Part shown: positions 1 through 10,828 of the stretch, piece after piece
Numbering within the stretch: position 1 is the first letter of the stretch
Layout: each line of letters begins with the position of its first letter
Program-made: the position numbers and the translations under genes
Assembly (NCBI GenBank): GCA_036583965.1
Contig: JAZBQD010000030.1
Coordinates: 58,343,551-58,407,550, forward strand
DNA: 64,000 bases
Source of the DNA: Prunella strophiata
Taxonomy: Eukaryota > Chordata > Aves > Passeriformes > Prunellidae
Direction of reading: 5' to 3'
The notes under the pieces: generated by a model
Database searches by the model: none
The model's input: only the letters and a program-made list of their open reading frames with translations
Told to the model about the DNA's origin: nothing

Positions 1-310
1 AGTTCAGAGATAGTTTACAACAATTACATGTACAAATGTTCATTAACAAAAATGAAACAGCTACCCTCACATTCTAACTAGCATTTCATAATCCTGAAAG
101 CATTTTTTTTCACTGAAATTTATACGGAATCCTAATTAAAAATATAGTCAAATCTGCTGTGAATGAATTGGACTGTGAAAATATATGTTGGTTTTCAGAT
201 TTAGTATACAATAAATCAGAATCATATAGGTGTTTAAACGCAGAAGACACAAGGTTAGGGACTTGACTCTATTGACTCAATCCTCAGAAAAGGTGAATCC
301 GAGCCATATC
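1..310. other. Unassigned AT-rich sequence
   Basis: I see no gene, repeat family or RNA here. It is ordinary AT-rich sequence leading up to the CR1 tail that begins at about 311. Confidence 0.5.
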
Positions 311-1050
311 AGAGAATCACAGAATTGTTGAAGTTGGGAGGGACTTCAAGATCATCTCATTAATCTCCCTGATCAAGCAGGGCCACTTAGACCTGGTTAC
401 ACAGGATCATGTCCAGACAGCTTTTGAATATTTCCAAGGATGAAGATTCCACCACACCCTTGGGCAACCCATGCCTCTGCTCAGTCACCTATACACTGAA
501 AGAGTGTTTTCTGATGTTTAGACTCAATCACCTGTATTTCAGTTTGTGCCCATTTCCTCTGTTCCTGTTACTGGACATCACAGGAAATAGCCTTTTCCCA
601 TCCTTGTTTCAACCATGTTTATACATTAGTAAGATCCCCAATGAGCTAGCTCCACAGGCTGAACAGTTTCAGTTTTCTCAGCCTTTCATTATATGAGAGG
701 TGCTCCAGTCCCTTGACCATCTTAATGACCTTTGTTTGGAGACTCAACATGTCTCTCTTGTACTGGGCAATACAAAGCTGAACAGAGCATTCCAGGTGTG
801 GTCTCAGCAAGTGCTGAGTATGGAGGAAGGATTACATCCCTTGAAATGAAGGCATCATTCCTAATGCAGCCAAGGATACCAATACTCTTGTGAGTGTCAA
901 AGATGCCAATTTTGTTCATGGTGCCCAGCTGAAACCCTAGGTCCTTATCTGTTAAGCTGCTTCCCAATTGGATGGCCCCAGCTTGTACTGGTGAATGGAG
1001 CTGTTCCTCTCCAGGTGCAGAACCTGGCACATCTGCTTGTCAAACTGACC
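311..1050 (-). mobile_element. CR1 LINE fragment, 3' end of ORF2 plus 3' UTR
   Basis: On the + strand it opens with AGAATCACAGAATTG followed by GTTGGGAGGGACTTCAAGATCA, the reverse complement of a CR1 3' terminus, so the element lies on the minus strand. Further in are further CR1 landmarks: GAGAGGTGCTCCAGTCCCTTGACCATCTT (670s-720s) and TCCAGGTGTGGTCTCAGCA (790s). At 940-1050, read on the minus strand, a degraded frame of the type VLHLxRNxxxHQYxLG matches the C-terminal tail of CR1 ORF2. CR1 is the main avian LINE and is usually 5' truncated. Many substitutions and stops show an old, dead copy. The 5' side joins an ORF1-like remnant (1060-1330) rather than more ORF2. Confidence 0.85.
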
Positions 1051-1059
1051 CCTGGCAGG

Positions 1060-1330
1060 TAGCAGTCCTGTCTAGTCACTAGTTTTCCATCCTTTCCCCT
1101 TTCCAAAATTTTCATTGACATTGATGGTGGGGACGAACGCTGACTGCTGCTGTTCTGCGGATGGCGCATGAAGCTTTCCAAGCTGCTGAGTTGCAATGAT
1201 GATCTTTTTCCTTTTCTTCTTCTCTGATGCTCATTTCTGCTCTTAATTCCTCCACTTGTGGGAACAGCTCCTCCATGATGTCAAACCTTCCCCACAGGAT
1301 AGAAGTGCATCTTTTGTGCAATTCCTTCCA
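1060..1330 (-). pseudogene. CR1 ORF1-like (coiled-coil) remnant
   Basis: On the minus strand a short frame contains EELFPQVEELRAEMSIREEE, which resembles the coiled-coil segment (VEELR..VSRLRSIREEEKEID) of avian CR1 ORF1 and related retroelement leader proteins, as I remember them. A second, shifted frame contains DGKLVTRQD, resembling the following GRWxxVTxR segment. Frames change between the two pieces, so it is broken. It has the same orientation as the adjacent CR1 3' fragment, so both may be one element that lost its middle. Identification rests on short motifs only. Confidence 0.4.
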
Positions 1331-2503
1331 TCCTCAAACTGGTAGGGATGATTCTGCTGCCTGAGACTTAGGTTATGTTGAAGCCTCTACCCTTGCAGGG
1401 ACAGCTGCTCTAACACCTACAGAGGAAAGTGCCCTATGACGTTGCCACCATGTGTGAGACTAGTACAGCAACAGAATTTCACATGAGGCCCCTTTGACAC
1501 CCCCTTCTTTTATCCTTATGCTCAAACTGCAGTGTGTGTTTGCCTTCTCTGCTAGCTAATGTTAGCACATTAAATCTACATATTTCAAATCTCAGGTCAT
1601 CAAAAGATACAACTGTTCCAAGCATAATTCAGAATATAATTTTATATTCTTGAAACATTAAAGAAACCCTTGCTGCTTAGCTTTGCATAGGTCTCTTTCT
1701 GTTTCTCTTACTATTACTAGACCTTGTGTAAGAAAAGAATCTGTTCTTCATGACTCTATGTCTGAAAGTCCACTGAGAAGCTCAATTACTTTGATGCTTA
1801 GAACAGGTATAAGGTTGAGTTTTCACACCTATATATCATTAAGTTAGCAGGAAATATGTGAATCTCGTCATTTCAGTCTTTTCTTAAGCCTATTTAAAGA
1901 AATCTCAAAGAAGTCTTGTCTCTTCCTACTGAATCCTCACTCAGCCTCTGCTGTGTCACTGAATGTTTGCTCACCTGGGTGACCACAGGCCCTGGTCAGC
2001 CAGGTCCCTGAGCCCTTTGTTATGCAAAAGGCCAGCAGTTCACAGCCTCTTGTTGATGTTGAGGACTTAGAAATAAAACAACACACTTTTGAGACAATAT
2101 TAGTATAGGAGGTAATATAAAGGCTTGTCTTATTTGGAGGCCTCCAAGGGGCAGAAATAGAGAATGCCCACCCCTGCACAGGGTGAATACAGTTTTACAT
2201 GTTTAGAAAATTAGCATAACTGACAAAAATTACCAATTATAGACATAAGAGGTGAGGTAATTCTTCCTCTGTTCAACCCTTTTCTAAATCCTCTCCCCTT
2301 AGATAGGAACTAAACTTTGTTTATGAAAATGTGTCTTGAAGACCTGGTTTCAGCACTGACTCCCAGGAAGAGCCAAGATAGGCTAGGGGCTTGGAGCCTC
2401 AGCTTGGAGTCTCTGGAATGTGTTTTGTCTTTGTGCCTGTCAGGGTAGGGAAAAGTACTGGGGCTAGATACGAACCAAATAACTATACAGCAGTAAAGCT
2501 AGA
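1331..2503. other. Unassigned; somewhat GC-richer blocks
   Basis: The blocks at about 1380-1500 and 1930-2180 are richer in GC than their surroundings and could be old retroelement sequence (the first may continue the CR1-like remnant). I could not match either to a family. No gene is seen. Confidence 0.35.
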
Positions 2504-2523
2504 ATATATATATATATATATAT
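2504..2523. repeat. (AT)n dinucleotide run
   Basis: Pure alternating A/T, ten units. Confidence 0.9.
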
Positions 2524-2721
2524 GTGAAGACAGTATGAAAGCAAAAATCATTCTGGCATCATTGTCTCCAACCACTCAGACCTTAACCTGCATCCTGGGC
2601 TGCCTGCACTGAAGGTATTTCTCAACAGAAGAATTTTCATAAGGTAGAATTAAGGTAGAGAAAATACAAAAAAGTTCAGTAAAATAAACAGCAAAAGACA
2701 GTAAAAGGAGATATTAAGGAT

Positions 2722-2724
<3 letters not shown>

Positions 2725-2757
<33 letters not shown>
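2725..2757. repeat. Poly(A) run, A33
   Basis: A homopolymer of 33 A behind about 80 bases of A-rich sequence. No recognised retroelement body precedes it. Confidence 0.95.
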
Positions 2758-2761
<4 letters not shown>

Positions 2762-5700
2762 AATCAGGGGAATATAAAATGTCTAAAAATCTAAGTTATT
2801 ATAAAACCTACAGGAAAGCTAAACATCTGGGGAGTTAAACAGACTTTCTGCCAAAACTAAGTCATTCCTGCTTCTGTAGACTTGCGACTCACCTTCTTGG
2901 CTGCCAAACATAAAGCATGCTTACCAAACCGAGAGGTTGTATGAATTTTTGATTCATTTTTAAATCAAAGGATATTTTTCTCCTTATAAATAATAAAGCA
3001 TACAGACAGGTTTATTCTGTGGAATTTGCAGAGTCACATATGAACTCTTCAGTGCTACCTCAAGATATGATAAGATGGCACCTTCCAGTTCATTTTCTTC
3101 CAATGGAATATTCATCATGAAGATGATCTCCAGCTACAGTGCTGAAGGGCTGGCAGTGTAACGTTTGTAAACTTCAGTATGAAACCTTGGGGTGTCTGTG
3201 GCTTCCTTCAGCCCTCTGCCTAGAGCATACAGGTGGAGAGGGCCTTACCTGTGTTACAGAGCTGACAGCTGCCATCACTACCATAATGAGTTCCAGTGTT
3301 CCTTCTGCTGCTGAGAAGACCAGTTCTCTGGATGAATGAACACAGTTGTTTGCAAACAGGGATGTTAAGGTGTCAGAAAGGCTTTTGGAGACATGGCTGT
3401 GGAGACACAGCCTTCATCCTGAGCAAAGGCATTTCCATTCTTCCTCACCTCACTCCCAGCAAGAACAGGCTACTGGCTTCACAGGCCATAACAGAAGAGA
3501 TGATCTGAAATTTTGCATCAGATGCATGCATCAGACTGCTTCACTTTTTAATTTTCCTTCTATTTTCTTCACATTTCTTTAACATAAAATGTCTACTAAT
3601 CACATTATCTACCTTCCTCTACTGTTTTAGTGACAATATGTTCTCCTCTGAGGGACAAATGGGAGGTTCAGATTTTACTAGCCGGACAACTGGATGATGG
3701 GTTTTAGTCTGGACCAAAGTCCAGACATCTCATGGAAATGGTTAGAGGTTCTGTGGGAGACATATACCTTCCTGGACTGGCAACTGGAGGACAATCAGGC
3801 TAATTTGAAATCACTCAGATGTCACTAGATGCCCATGTTCAGAGAGCTGAAAGAGTAGGAGAGAACTCAGCTGCAGCAGTAGGTTTTTACTGGAGGGAGT
3901 TTGCATGTGATGAAAGTAGGTTTCCTAAATGCCTGTTATGATATGTCAAGAGAAAGGGATTTACCTTGACTGTCAAGTGATGCCACTATGTGTTGCCACT
4001 GGAAATCCTAAACTGAACTCCTGCTTCTAGTGAGATGAATGTACATCTTAGCTCTTGGTTTCATCTAACTTACTTTTAAGAGCTTATTTAGCTCACAACA
4101 GAAGAATAAAAGACAGGGATGAGATACAAACAATTGGATGTATGGGAGAGTAGTAATATAGAAAAACATGGGTTAGAAACCCTTGAGTATTGCCACATAG
4201 GTGCAATTTGTTACCCTAAGGGAAGGTTTTACAATTAGAGGGCCATTTTCATGAACCTGGTAATGACTGGCATATGGAATTGTAAACCTGAATCCACTGT
4301 TAGGCTCTGGGTGTCTCTGGGTCTGTTGTGTTTGTTGCTTCCTTCCTGTCTTCAACACAGTTGCAATTGGTTCAGCTTCCACTTCTGCTTTACGAACTAA
4401 TCTAAAAACCCCTAGGATTCACTAGAGAATGAGATGGGCTAACTTCAAGACATGAAACTACATGACATGGAGTCTTATGGTCATTCTCATGTGGGATTTA
4501 CTATAGCACAAAGTCTCAGTACTGCAGGAGATTAACTTAATTGCTGTCATGAAATGCCTTTATCACACCAGGGAAAGTTGTATTAATATAATTGATGTCT
4601 TCCTCTTGAATGTAGAATAATGATTGTTACAATATCTTATCTAATCCTTATCAAACCTGAACAAACTGCTCTTGTAATTTTACTTCCTGTTGTTTTACTG
4701 GTAAGAACAGTATGAGATCTGCACTTTCCCTCAAGTGCAGAAACTGAAAGAAGACAGAGTCAAGGTAGAAACTAATATTCAGTTGTGGTACATGGTGGGA
4801 GATGAAATTTAAATCAACAGAAATTGAGATAGCTTGCAGGGATTGATTATGTGGTTCATGGGACAAACCCCTACTAATTTATTTTATTTGTTTTTTTTTC
4901 TCCACTAAAGGGACACTTTGTGACATGTGGATGCATAATAAAAGCATACATATACTAATTTACATAAGAAAATAATACAGTTTCGTGTGTATGCATGTTT
5001 GTTTATATTCCATATACATAAATATAATTACATCTAAATGCATTATTTATATATTTACAATTTTTTGTCTTTAAAGTTATGTTATAAGCTAATGTGTATT
5101 TGTATGATATATAATGGAAAAATATAATTATGTCTCTTGTATTTATAATATATAAAGTTTAGTTTGATAGCAGTGATGAATGGCTATATGAACTACTGGC
5201 CTATAGACTACATAATATAGAAACAGCAGAATGGCTCCTGAAAGGTTTATGATCTCAATATTCAAGGCAGGTAAAGAAAAATGGTAGCAAGCTAATAAGA
5301 ATTTTTAAAGGAACAAAAAAAGAGAGAGTGTACAGTGTGTCCTTATTTACTTTTCACATGGTAACCTCACCGCCCACTCTCCTTTGTCTTGCTGCCTCGC
5401 CAAGTCTGCTGCACAGTCTTGATTTATGACAAGTTCTCTCCTGTTTTATTACTGGCCATGAAGAAACACTGCCTCTGTTTGAACACTGCATACTTTAAAA
5501 AAAGTCAAAAAATAAGCAACTTGCTATATTCGTCCAACACAAAGTTCCCAGTACTTCCCACCCTGAAAGAGTGGGAGAATTTCTCTTGTGCCCCTTACAA
5601 TGCTCCTATATACAACTGCAATTTCCTACACCTATGTGCTCAGTCACACAGTGTTATTATTCTGCACAAATAAATGGTAAGCCTACAAATCACATGATTC

Positions 5701-7600
5701 TAGTGTGTTTTGCTATAAAATAGATTTATTAAATACAGACTATCCTCTTCTTTTCATTACTAGTCATTTAGCCTGTGAAGCAGTCCTTGAAAGGGAAGAG
5801 AAAACATATGACAACTAGTAATTTGCAAGAGCTGGATCTGCTTCAGTGAACAATAGCATTACCTGAGATAGTCTCGAGGTCCAATAGTGAGCTCATAGGT
5901 CAGACAATACCAGACCTTCTTCAAATAACAGAGTGGCTTCTCTCAGGCACTTTGTATTTCTGTAAAAGTCTGTGTGTCATCTTGCTCAAACAAGTACAGA
6001 GAAGGCAGGAAATACAGAGAATGAGAAACCTGTGGAAGAATACAATGGAAGGAAAAGGAATAATTTTAATCTCTCTGGATCTAACTAATTATGAAGAGAA
6101 AAAGACCGATGCCTCCAGTTTAAGTAAATCATTAGCAATTCTTTACACTAAGAGAAATGGCTGAGTTCACAGAGAAGTTGTAAAGATTTAAGATCATATG
6201 TGCCTAAGTGCAAAGTAAGACATAGTGGGAAATAGTCTTAAAAGGCAAATGCAGTGACAAAAACTCCCTATTGCTTTTAACAGATAATAAATGGGACTCC
6301 TCTGAGTTAACTTTTCACGTGTACATTTCAGGGAAATGGCAAAGCTTTTTTTCAGAAGACTTGGGTAGGGAGGGATATTACCCAGAACAATGATAGTTTA
6401 AATTATTCTGCAAGACATGACAGGGATAAAATGAAATACTACTGAGAGTTATGACTTCACCATGAATATACTGTGTGTATGTAACACAAAAGGTTAAGGG
6501 TCTTTTAATGTTAAAATTAGGAAAAAATGAAGCAGAAAGATTTGACACATGGCTCTTATAATGAAGATGTACCTGATATACCTTTAATAAATCTAGATTC
6601 CTTTATTAATACAATATGTACACTTAGAAGAAGCATGATGATAAGAAATGCACTGTCATTGTTAATATATTAATCCTAGAGAAAATGTAAACAGCACCAA
6701 ATGGAATTATGTGTCTACCTACAAAGACAGGTGGGTTGAAATCTAATTAATTTCTTCTATACTTCAAGCATTTCTTGAAATTAACTGAGAGCTAACATGA
6801 GTACTCCTGCAAATTCTTCTAAAAATGCTTACTGAAAATAAATTTGAAATTCTAGCATTCTTTGTGCTATTTACAATATTTCTGTGGATTGTTTCTTGCA
6901 TTTTTTTTTCTATTCAGTCAAGACATAGAAGAACTCTACATGTTTTATGAACTTTGTCACCAGAGCACTAACTGTATGAATGACAAATGTTGTAACAATA
7001 AGACTTTTTTCTCTGATTAAATTTGACCTGCAAATTAAATGCATTTTGAGTACTTAAATTATTTTTGATGTCTTTGAAGAAAAAAAAAAAAAAAAAAGGA
7101 AAAATGTGTCATATTTGGTATCTGTAAGAACTTTTTTTTTTTCATAGCTGTGTTTCTCAGCATGCAAATAAATACTTCCATCTCTCTAATATGGAGCATT
7201 TGACAACAATTTCCATGTCCAGATGGAAAGGACAGGATTTCAGGCTTATATTTCCAGCCTGTTGCCTATAATTTTGTAGGCCCTGATTCAAGCATGCACG
7301 TAAATTTATCTTTAAGCATCTGCCTTTATCTCATTAAGCACATGTTTAAGTCTTCTCTTGAAAAGGAATGCCTTCCAGAAAAGAGATCTAGAGTAATGCT
7401 ACTCTCTGCTTCTGACACTAAATTGAGTCAATGGGTCTTGCAAACTGCAATTCAGAAAAAAAATTTTCTTACTTTCAAATTAGCTTGCTACATCTTCTCT
7501 TTCTCTCTTTTTTTTAAGGAATGAAAAGCATTCATGAGACTTGCAATTGTATGTCACGTGCTCCTTCTCTATTCTCCTTGTTTTCTGTTGTTCTAATGCT
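2758..7600. other. Unassigned non-coding region
   Basis: I see no gene or repeat family in this stretch. 4890-5160 is very AT-rich with many TATA-like words. 3120-3480 is somewhat GC-richer but carries only short chance-length open frames. An A18 run lies at 7080-7097. Confidence 0.4.
7080..7097. repeat. Poly(A) run, A18
   Basis: Homopolymer of 18 A, followed by GG and AAAAA. Confidence 0.95.
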
Positions 7601-7655
7601 GTCTACTGTTCTCACACAGGGTTTGGATATTATTGAGTCCCTTGAATTTTAAAAC

Positions 7656-7817
7656 ATGAAGGTGAGTGTAATGGTAGCAATGATTTTCTTCCTCCTGTTA
7701 TATATTAATAGTACTTCTGTTGCTTTTTCTTGCAATTCTTGGAGTCATCACACCTCTTTTTGTAAGCAGCAAAAGAAGTGGTGTTACAGCAACCATCAGA
7801 CCAATTGCAACTGCTGA
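7656..7817 (+). CDS. Candidate small secreted cysteine-rich peptide (53 aa), unrecognised
   Basis: An intact ATG-to-TGA frame of 53 codons. The start has A at -3 and A at +4 (good Kozak context). Residues 1-23 look like a signal peptide: MK, then a hydrophobic core VSVMVAMIFFLLLYI, then a small-residue cleavage site after SVA (A23). The predicted mature part of 30 residues is basic and cysteine-rich: C26-x9-C36-x6-C43-x7-C51-x-C53, with K37, K40 and K41. An AATAAA lies at 7825-7830, only 8 bases after the stop, and a good 3' splice site (pyrimidine-rich, CACACAG) ends at 7619. The spacing does not fit the beta-defensin or ovodefensin patterns that I know, and five cysteines is an odd number for a secreted disulfide peptide. 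One counter-signal is that the second codon overlaps a consensus splice donor (AAG|GTGAGT, 7659-7667). It may be a chance frame; I do not recognise any homologue. Confidence 0.25.
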   Translation: MKVSVMVAMIFFLLLYINSTSVAFSCNSWSHHTSFCKQQKKWCYSNHQTNCNC

Positions 7818-7824
7818 AGTGTTC

Positions 7825-7830
7825 AATAAA
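7825..7830 (+). promoter_or_regulatory. AATAAA polyadenylation-type hexamer
   Basis: A canonical hexamer 8 bases downstream of the stop of the cysteine-rich frame, followed by T- and GT-containing sequence at about 7850-7870. The hexamer is common by chance in AT-rich DNA, so it only modestly supports transcription. Confidence 0.3.
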
Positions 7831-8140
7831 GTAGGAGTGCATAGGACTGTTCCAGCACTTTTGACTCTGTAGCAGGGTCCTGCACATCCTTGCTGCTCCC
7901 AGCCTCATTGAGGGTCTCCCTGTCTTTCATGTCCTCGTGGGATGTCTGATATTTTGGTCAAGCTGGTCTCAGCATTCTTCAGCACAAAGAACAGCAGACC
8001 CTCCTTGCTTGACATTATCACTGGTCAGAAGACCCCTCTTGCCCCACCAAACAGGACACCCTCCTTGTTCAAGCCACCACTGGTAGCAAAGTTTTACCTG
8101 CTGTGTCCTTTGCAGAGTGTCACACTAGGCTCCTGAATGA

Positions 8141-8238
8141 GTTGATCTAGTGCCAGATGTCCCTGTCCATGGCAGAGGAGTTGAACTAGGTGATTTCTAA
8201 GAAGTCAGACTCTTGCCAGTTCTATTATTATTTCTGAT
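8141..8238 (+). mobile_element. CR1 LINE 3' tail
   Basis: GTGCCAGATGTCCCTGTCCATGGCAGAGGAGTTGAACTAGGTGATTTCTAAG follows the sense-strand CR1 3' end (GTCCCTGCCCATGGCAGGGGGGTTGGAACTAGATGATCT...), then a degraded tail TTCTATTATTATTTCTGAT. The upstream side may continue to about 8100 but is not convincing. Sense orientation, only the last 100 bases, diverged. Confidence 0.7.
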
Positions 8239-10740
8239 CTTGAATGCAAGTCTAAAGCTAAATGTGATACTGTGAACTAATCTCTTAATCCTTATTGACA
8301 CAGAACAACTTGGATCTTGGCAGGACTAGCAATATCACAGGTTTTCAGAAACTCTGCATGCATCAGTGTTAACCTTCAAGGTACTAATTCCTCTTCTTTC
8401 CTACTCTTGAAGAGATATTGTACAGTGACATAACATCTGAAAATTATCTGCTAAATAGCAACTCATCTGTATGAAATCAAAATGCATTAAACTAAAATAA
8501 ATCCAAGCTCTCTAACTCTGCAAAATAGGTAAAACATCATGATAATTAACTACAGTGGTGGGATAAGGATATGAACTTTATTTCAGGATAGTCAGGATGA
8601 ATCTGATTAAATGATAAAGGGCACACAGAAATGGAACTCTAATCCCTATTTTAAAAATCGCACTTCAACACTTACTCACTTATTTACTTGCATTATCAAT
8701 AATCTGCCTCAGTGTTTTATCACTCTTCTGCATTCCCTTTCAAATCGATTCCTTTGAATTAAAATCTCACCAGGCATCGTAATGCCTGATAGTGTAACAT
8801 GCTCTACCAATAGAGAGTGAAGATGATGTCACTCCAAAACCACACTCTTCTCTGTATAATCTCTGCAGCTGGCAAACTCAGACCACTCATGTGAGCTACA
8901 GATCTGTATGAAGCTTTCTTTCTAATTGGAGCATGATTTATAATATTTGAAGTCCTCTGATTTTCTGGAAAGTTTAGTTTGAGACTTGGTCATGATTCAA
9001 TATGACTGCCTGAAGTACAGTACGTAAAAATCAAATGATCACACTAAGCTTAGATTCCTGAGCTTCTTCAAACACTGTTGATCCTGCACTAATGTTGACA
9101 TATTTGCTATTTCTTAAGAGGTTTGGTTTTGAATGGCTTTTTTCCTTGCATAAGCTAGTAAAAATATGTATACCAGTCCCCCAAATTCTAGTTCCTTCTA
9201 TTGGATGGCTGCATTTTCTTTTTTTATTTTTTCCAGTAAAGTGGGTACACAAGTTTCTTATCAGACCAATTCAGGAATCCTGAGCAACAGGACTTGTAAT
9301 TATGCAAAAATACAGATCATTATGAACTACCTGGAAAGTTTTTGTTATTTACAACCCATTGTTTCTTGCACCTAGGAAGCACTATTGGGATTTACACCAT
9401 TTGAAAGAAATAAAATTGCATCTTTTGATAAAATAATTTTATCATTGATTGTACATTACATTTCATTTTATAAATCATTTAGGAGTGGTTAGTAAACACT
9501 CAGAGGTTATGCATATGTACACAGAATAAAATTTATCTTCTGCCATTTGCCTATTTTATGTAAGTAGAACTTAAACCTTTAATTAATACCCTTCACTGTT
9601 TTATTTGAACATCTTTATGTATACTGAATAAAAACAGAAGGCTTCATCAATTTGCTGGGGTACTGATATTTCTGAGGTCAAAATCCTGGTAGACTAATGT
9701 ATTTTAAGTGCCATTTGGTACTGGTTCATAAAAGAAAAAAATAAAATTGCCACTTATAATTTGCAGTTCAGAGTTATTTGTCTTTTGGATGATGTAGCAA
9801 AAATTACTCCTCACTTAAAGCATTCTTAATAATTTCTTAACCACCCCAAGTGCAAAGTACCAATAAATGTGCCTGCAGGCACCAAATTTTTCTGAGCCAG
9901 GTCAAATGCGCTGAAAACATTTTGCCTTATGTCAGCAACTGAGTATGCAGTAACATGTTAAACTATTCATTTCTGCAAAAATCTGGCTTATGTGCATGGT
10001 CTGCTTCCTAAAAATTACCTGTAGAAATCCCGATGGGCTATCTTAGTCCACAATTAGGGTTTTCTACAGATTAAGTTTTAGGGAATTTTCTTTAAGAAAA
10101 GAGTATAACGTCAAGTGTCTATTATCAGCTATTTTTTGATGTCTAAGAATTTATTTCCTTTTCTAGAGCTCACTTAATACAATTCTCAATCCATAAACTT
10201 TATTTTATTTGGAAATCTTTTTTTTTTTTTTTTTTAATTTTATCCAGAAGTGGTCTAATATAACAGTTAATTCTGCAGTTCGGAAATTTCTCTCTGAATT
10301 TAAAGTAGATTTCAATCTTAGTTAGAGTAATATTGGCAGAGCAAATTCACCTCTAGCCAGGATGTTGTAAAGGAGTATTCTTTATTTCAGATGAATTCAT
10401 AATAAATTAATTCAAACCATAATGATTAAATGCCTAGCTGGTAACAACTAAAATAAATGTAAAACCTAGAATTGATTAAAATGGTGTAGCCTTAAAACAA
10501 TACAGACTTAGATACAAGATTATGTTCATGTTCATGTACAGATAAATATATATGCACTACAGAATTAAATATTTAACTGAATTGTATAAATTAATTTCCT
10601 CTGTATCTTTACTGCCTCATCTGTTCTGCTCCTGATGTCCCATCAAACCCAAGTTTTGCATTCTTAATCCTTAAATTGCTTCAAATGGATTCCTTTGTTG
10701 TTGTTCTTGTTGTTAAATCAAATTGCCATAAAAATGTTTC
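8239..10740. other. Unassigned non-coding region
   Basis: AT-rich, with no recognisable gene or repeat apart from a T18 run at 10218-10235. Short open frames near 9031-9375 overlap on both strands and look like chance. Confidence 0.4.
10218..10235. repeat. Poly(T) run, T18
   Basis: Homopolymer of 18 T. Confidence 0.95.
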
Positions 10741-10756
10741 CTCCTTCTCCTTACAG

Positions 10757-10828
10757 ATTTGGCATTTCTTCTCTGAAGCAATTGGGCTGGAGGCCAAAGC
10801 TGTAGAAGAATCAGTCCTGGATCAGTAA
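10757..10828 (+). other. Exon-like segment (possible terminal coding exon), unrecognised
   Basis: Directly behind a strong splice acceptor (TTTCCTCCTTCTCCTTACAG, ending at 10756) lies a segment with a clearly higher GC content than its flanks. In the frame starting at 10757 it reads 23 codons to TAA at 10826-10828, with protein-like composition ending in AKAVEESVLDQ. The next 500 bases are AT-rich, and an AATAAA occurs near 11319 (in GAAATAAAGC), so the layout could be a last coding exon plus 3' UTR. No upstream exon was recognised and the short peptide matches no family that I know. It could equally be a decoy acceptor next to a chance frame. Confidence 0.22.

Noticed and set aside
3707..3726. 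Perfect 8-bp hairpin GTCTGGAC-CAAA-GTCCAGAC
   Set aside because: About eight such short hairpins are expected by chance in this window.
7705..7908. 67-codon minus-strand frame with several cysteines opposite the candidate peptide
   Set aside because: No signal peptide or other support; treated as the antisense shadow of 7656-7817.
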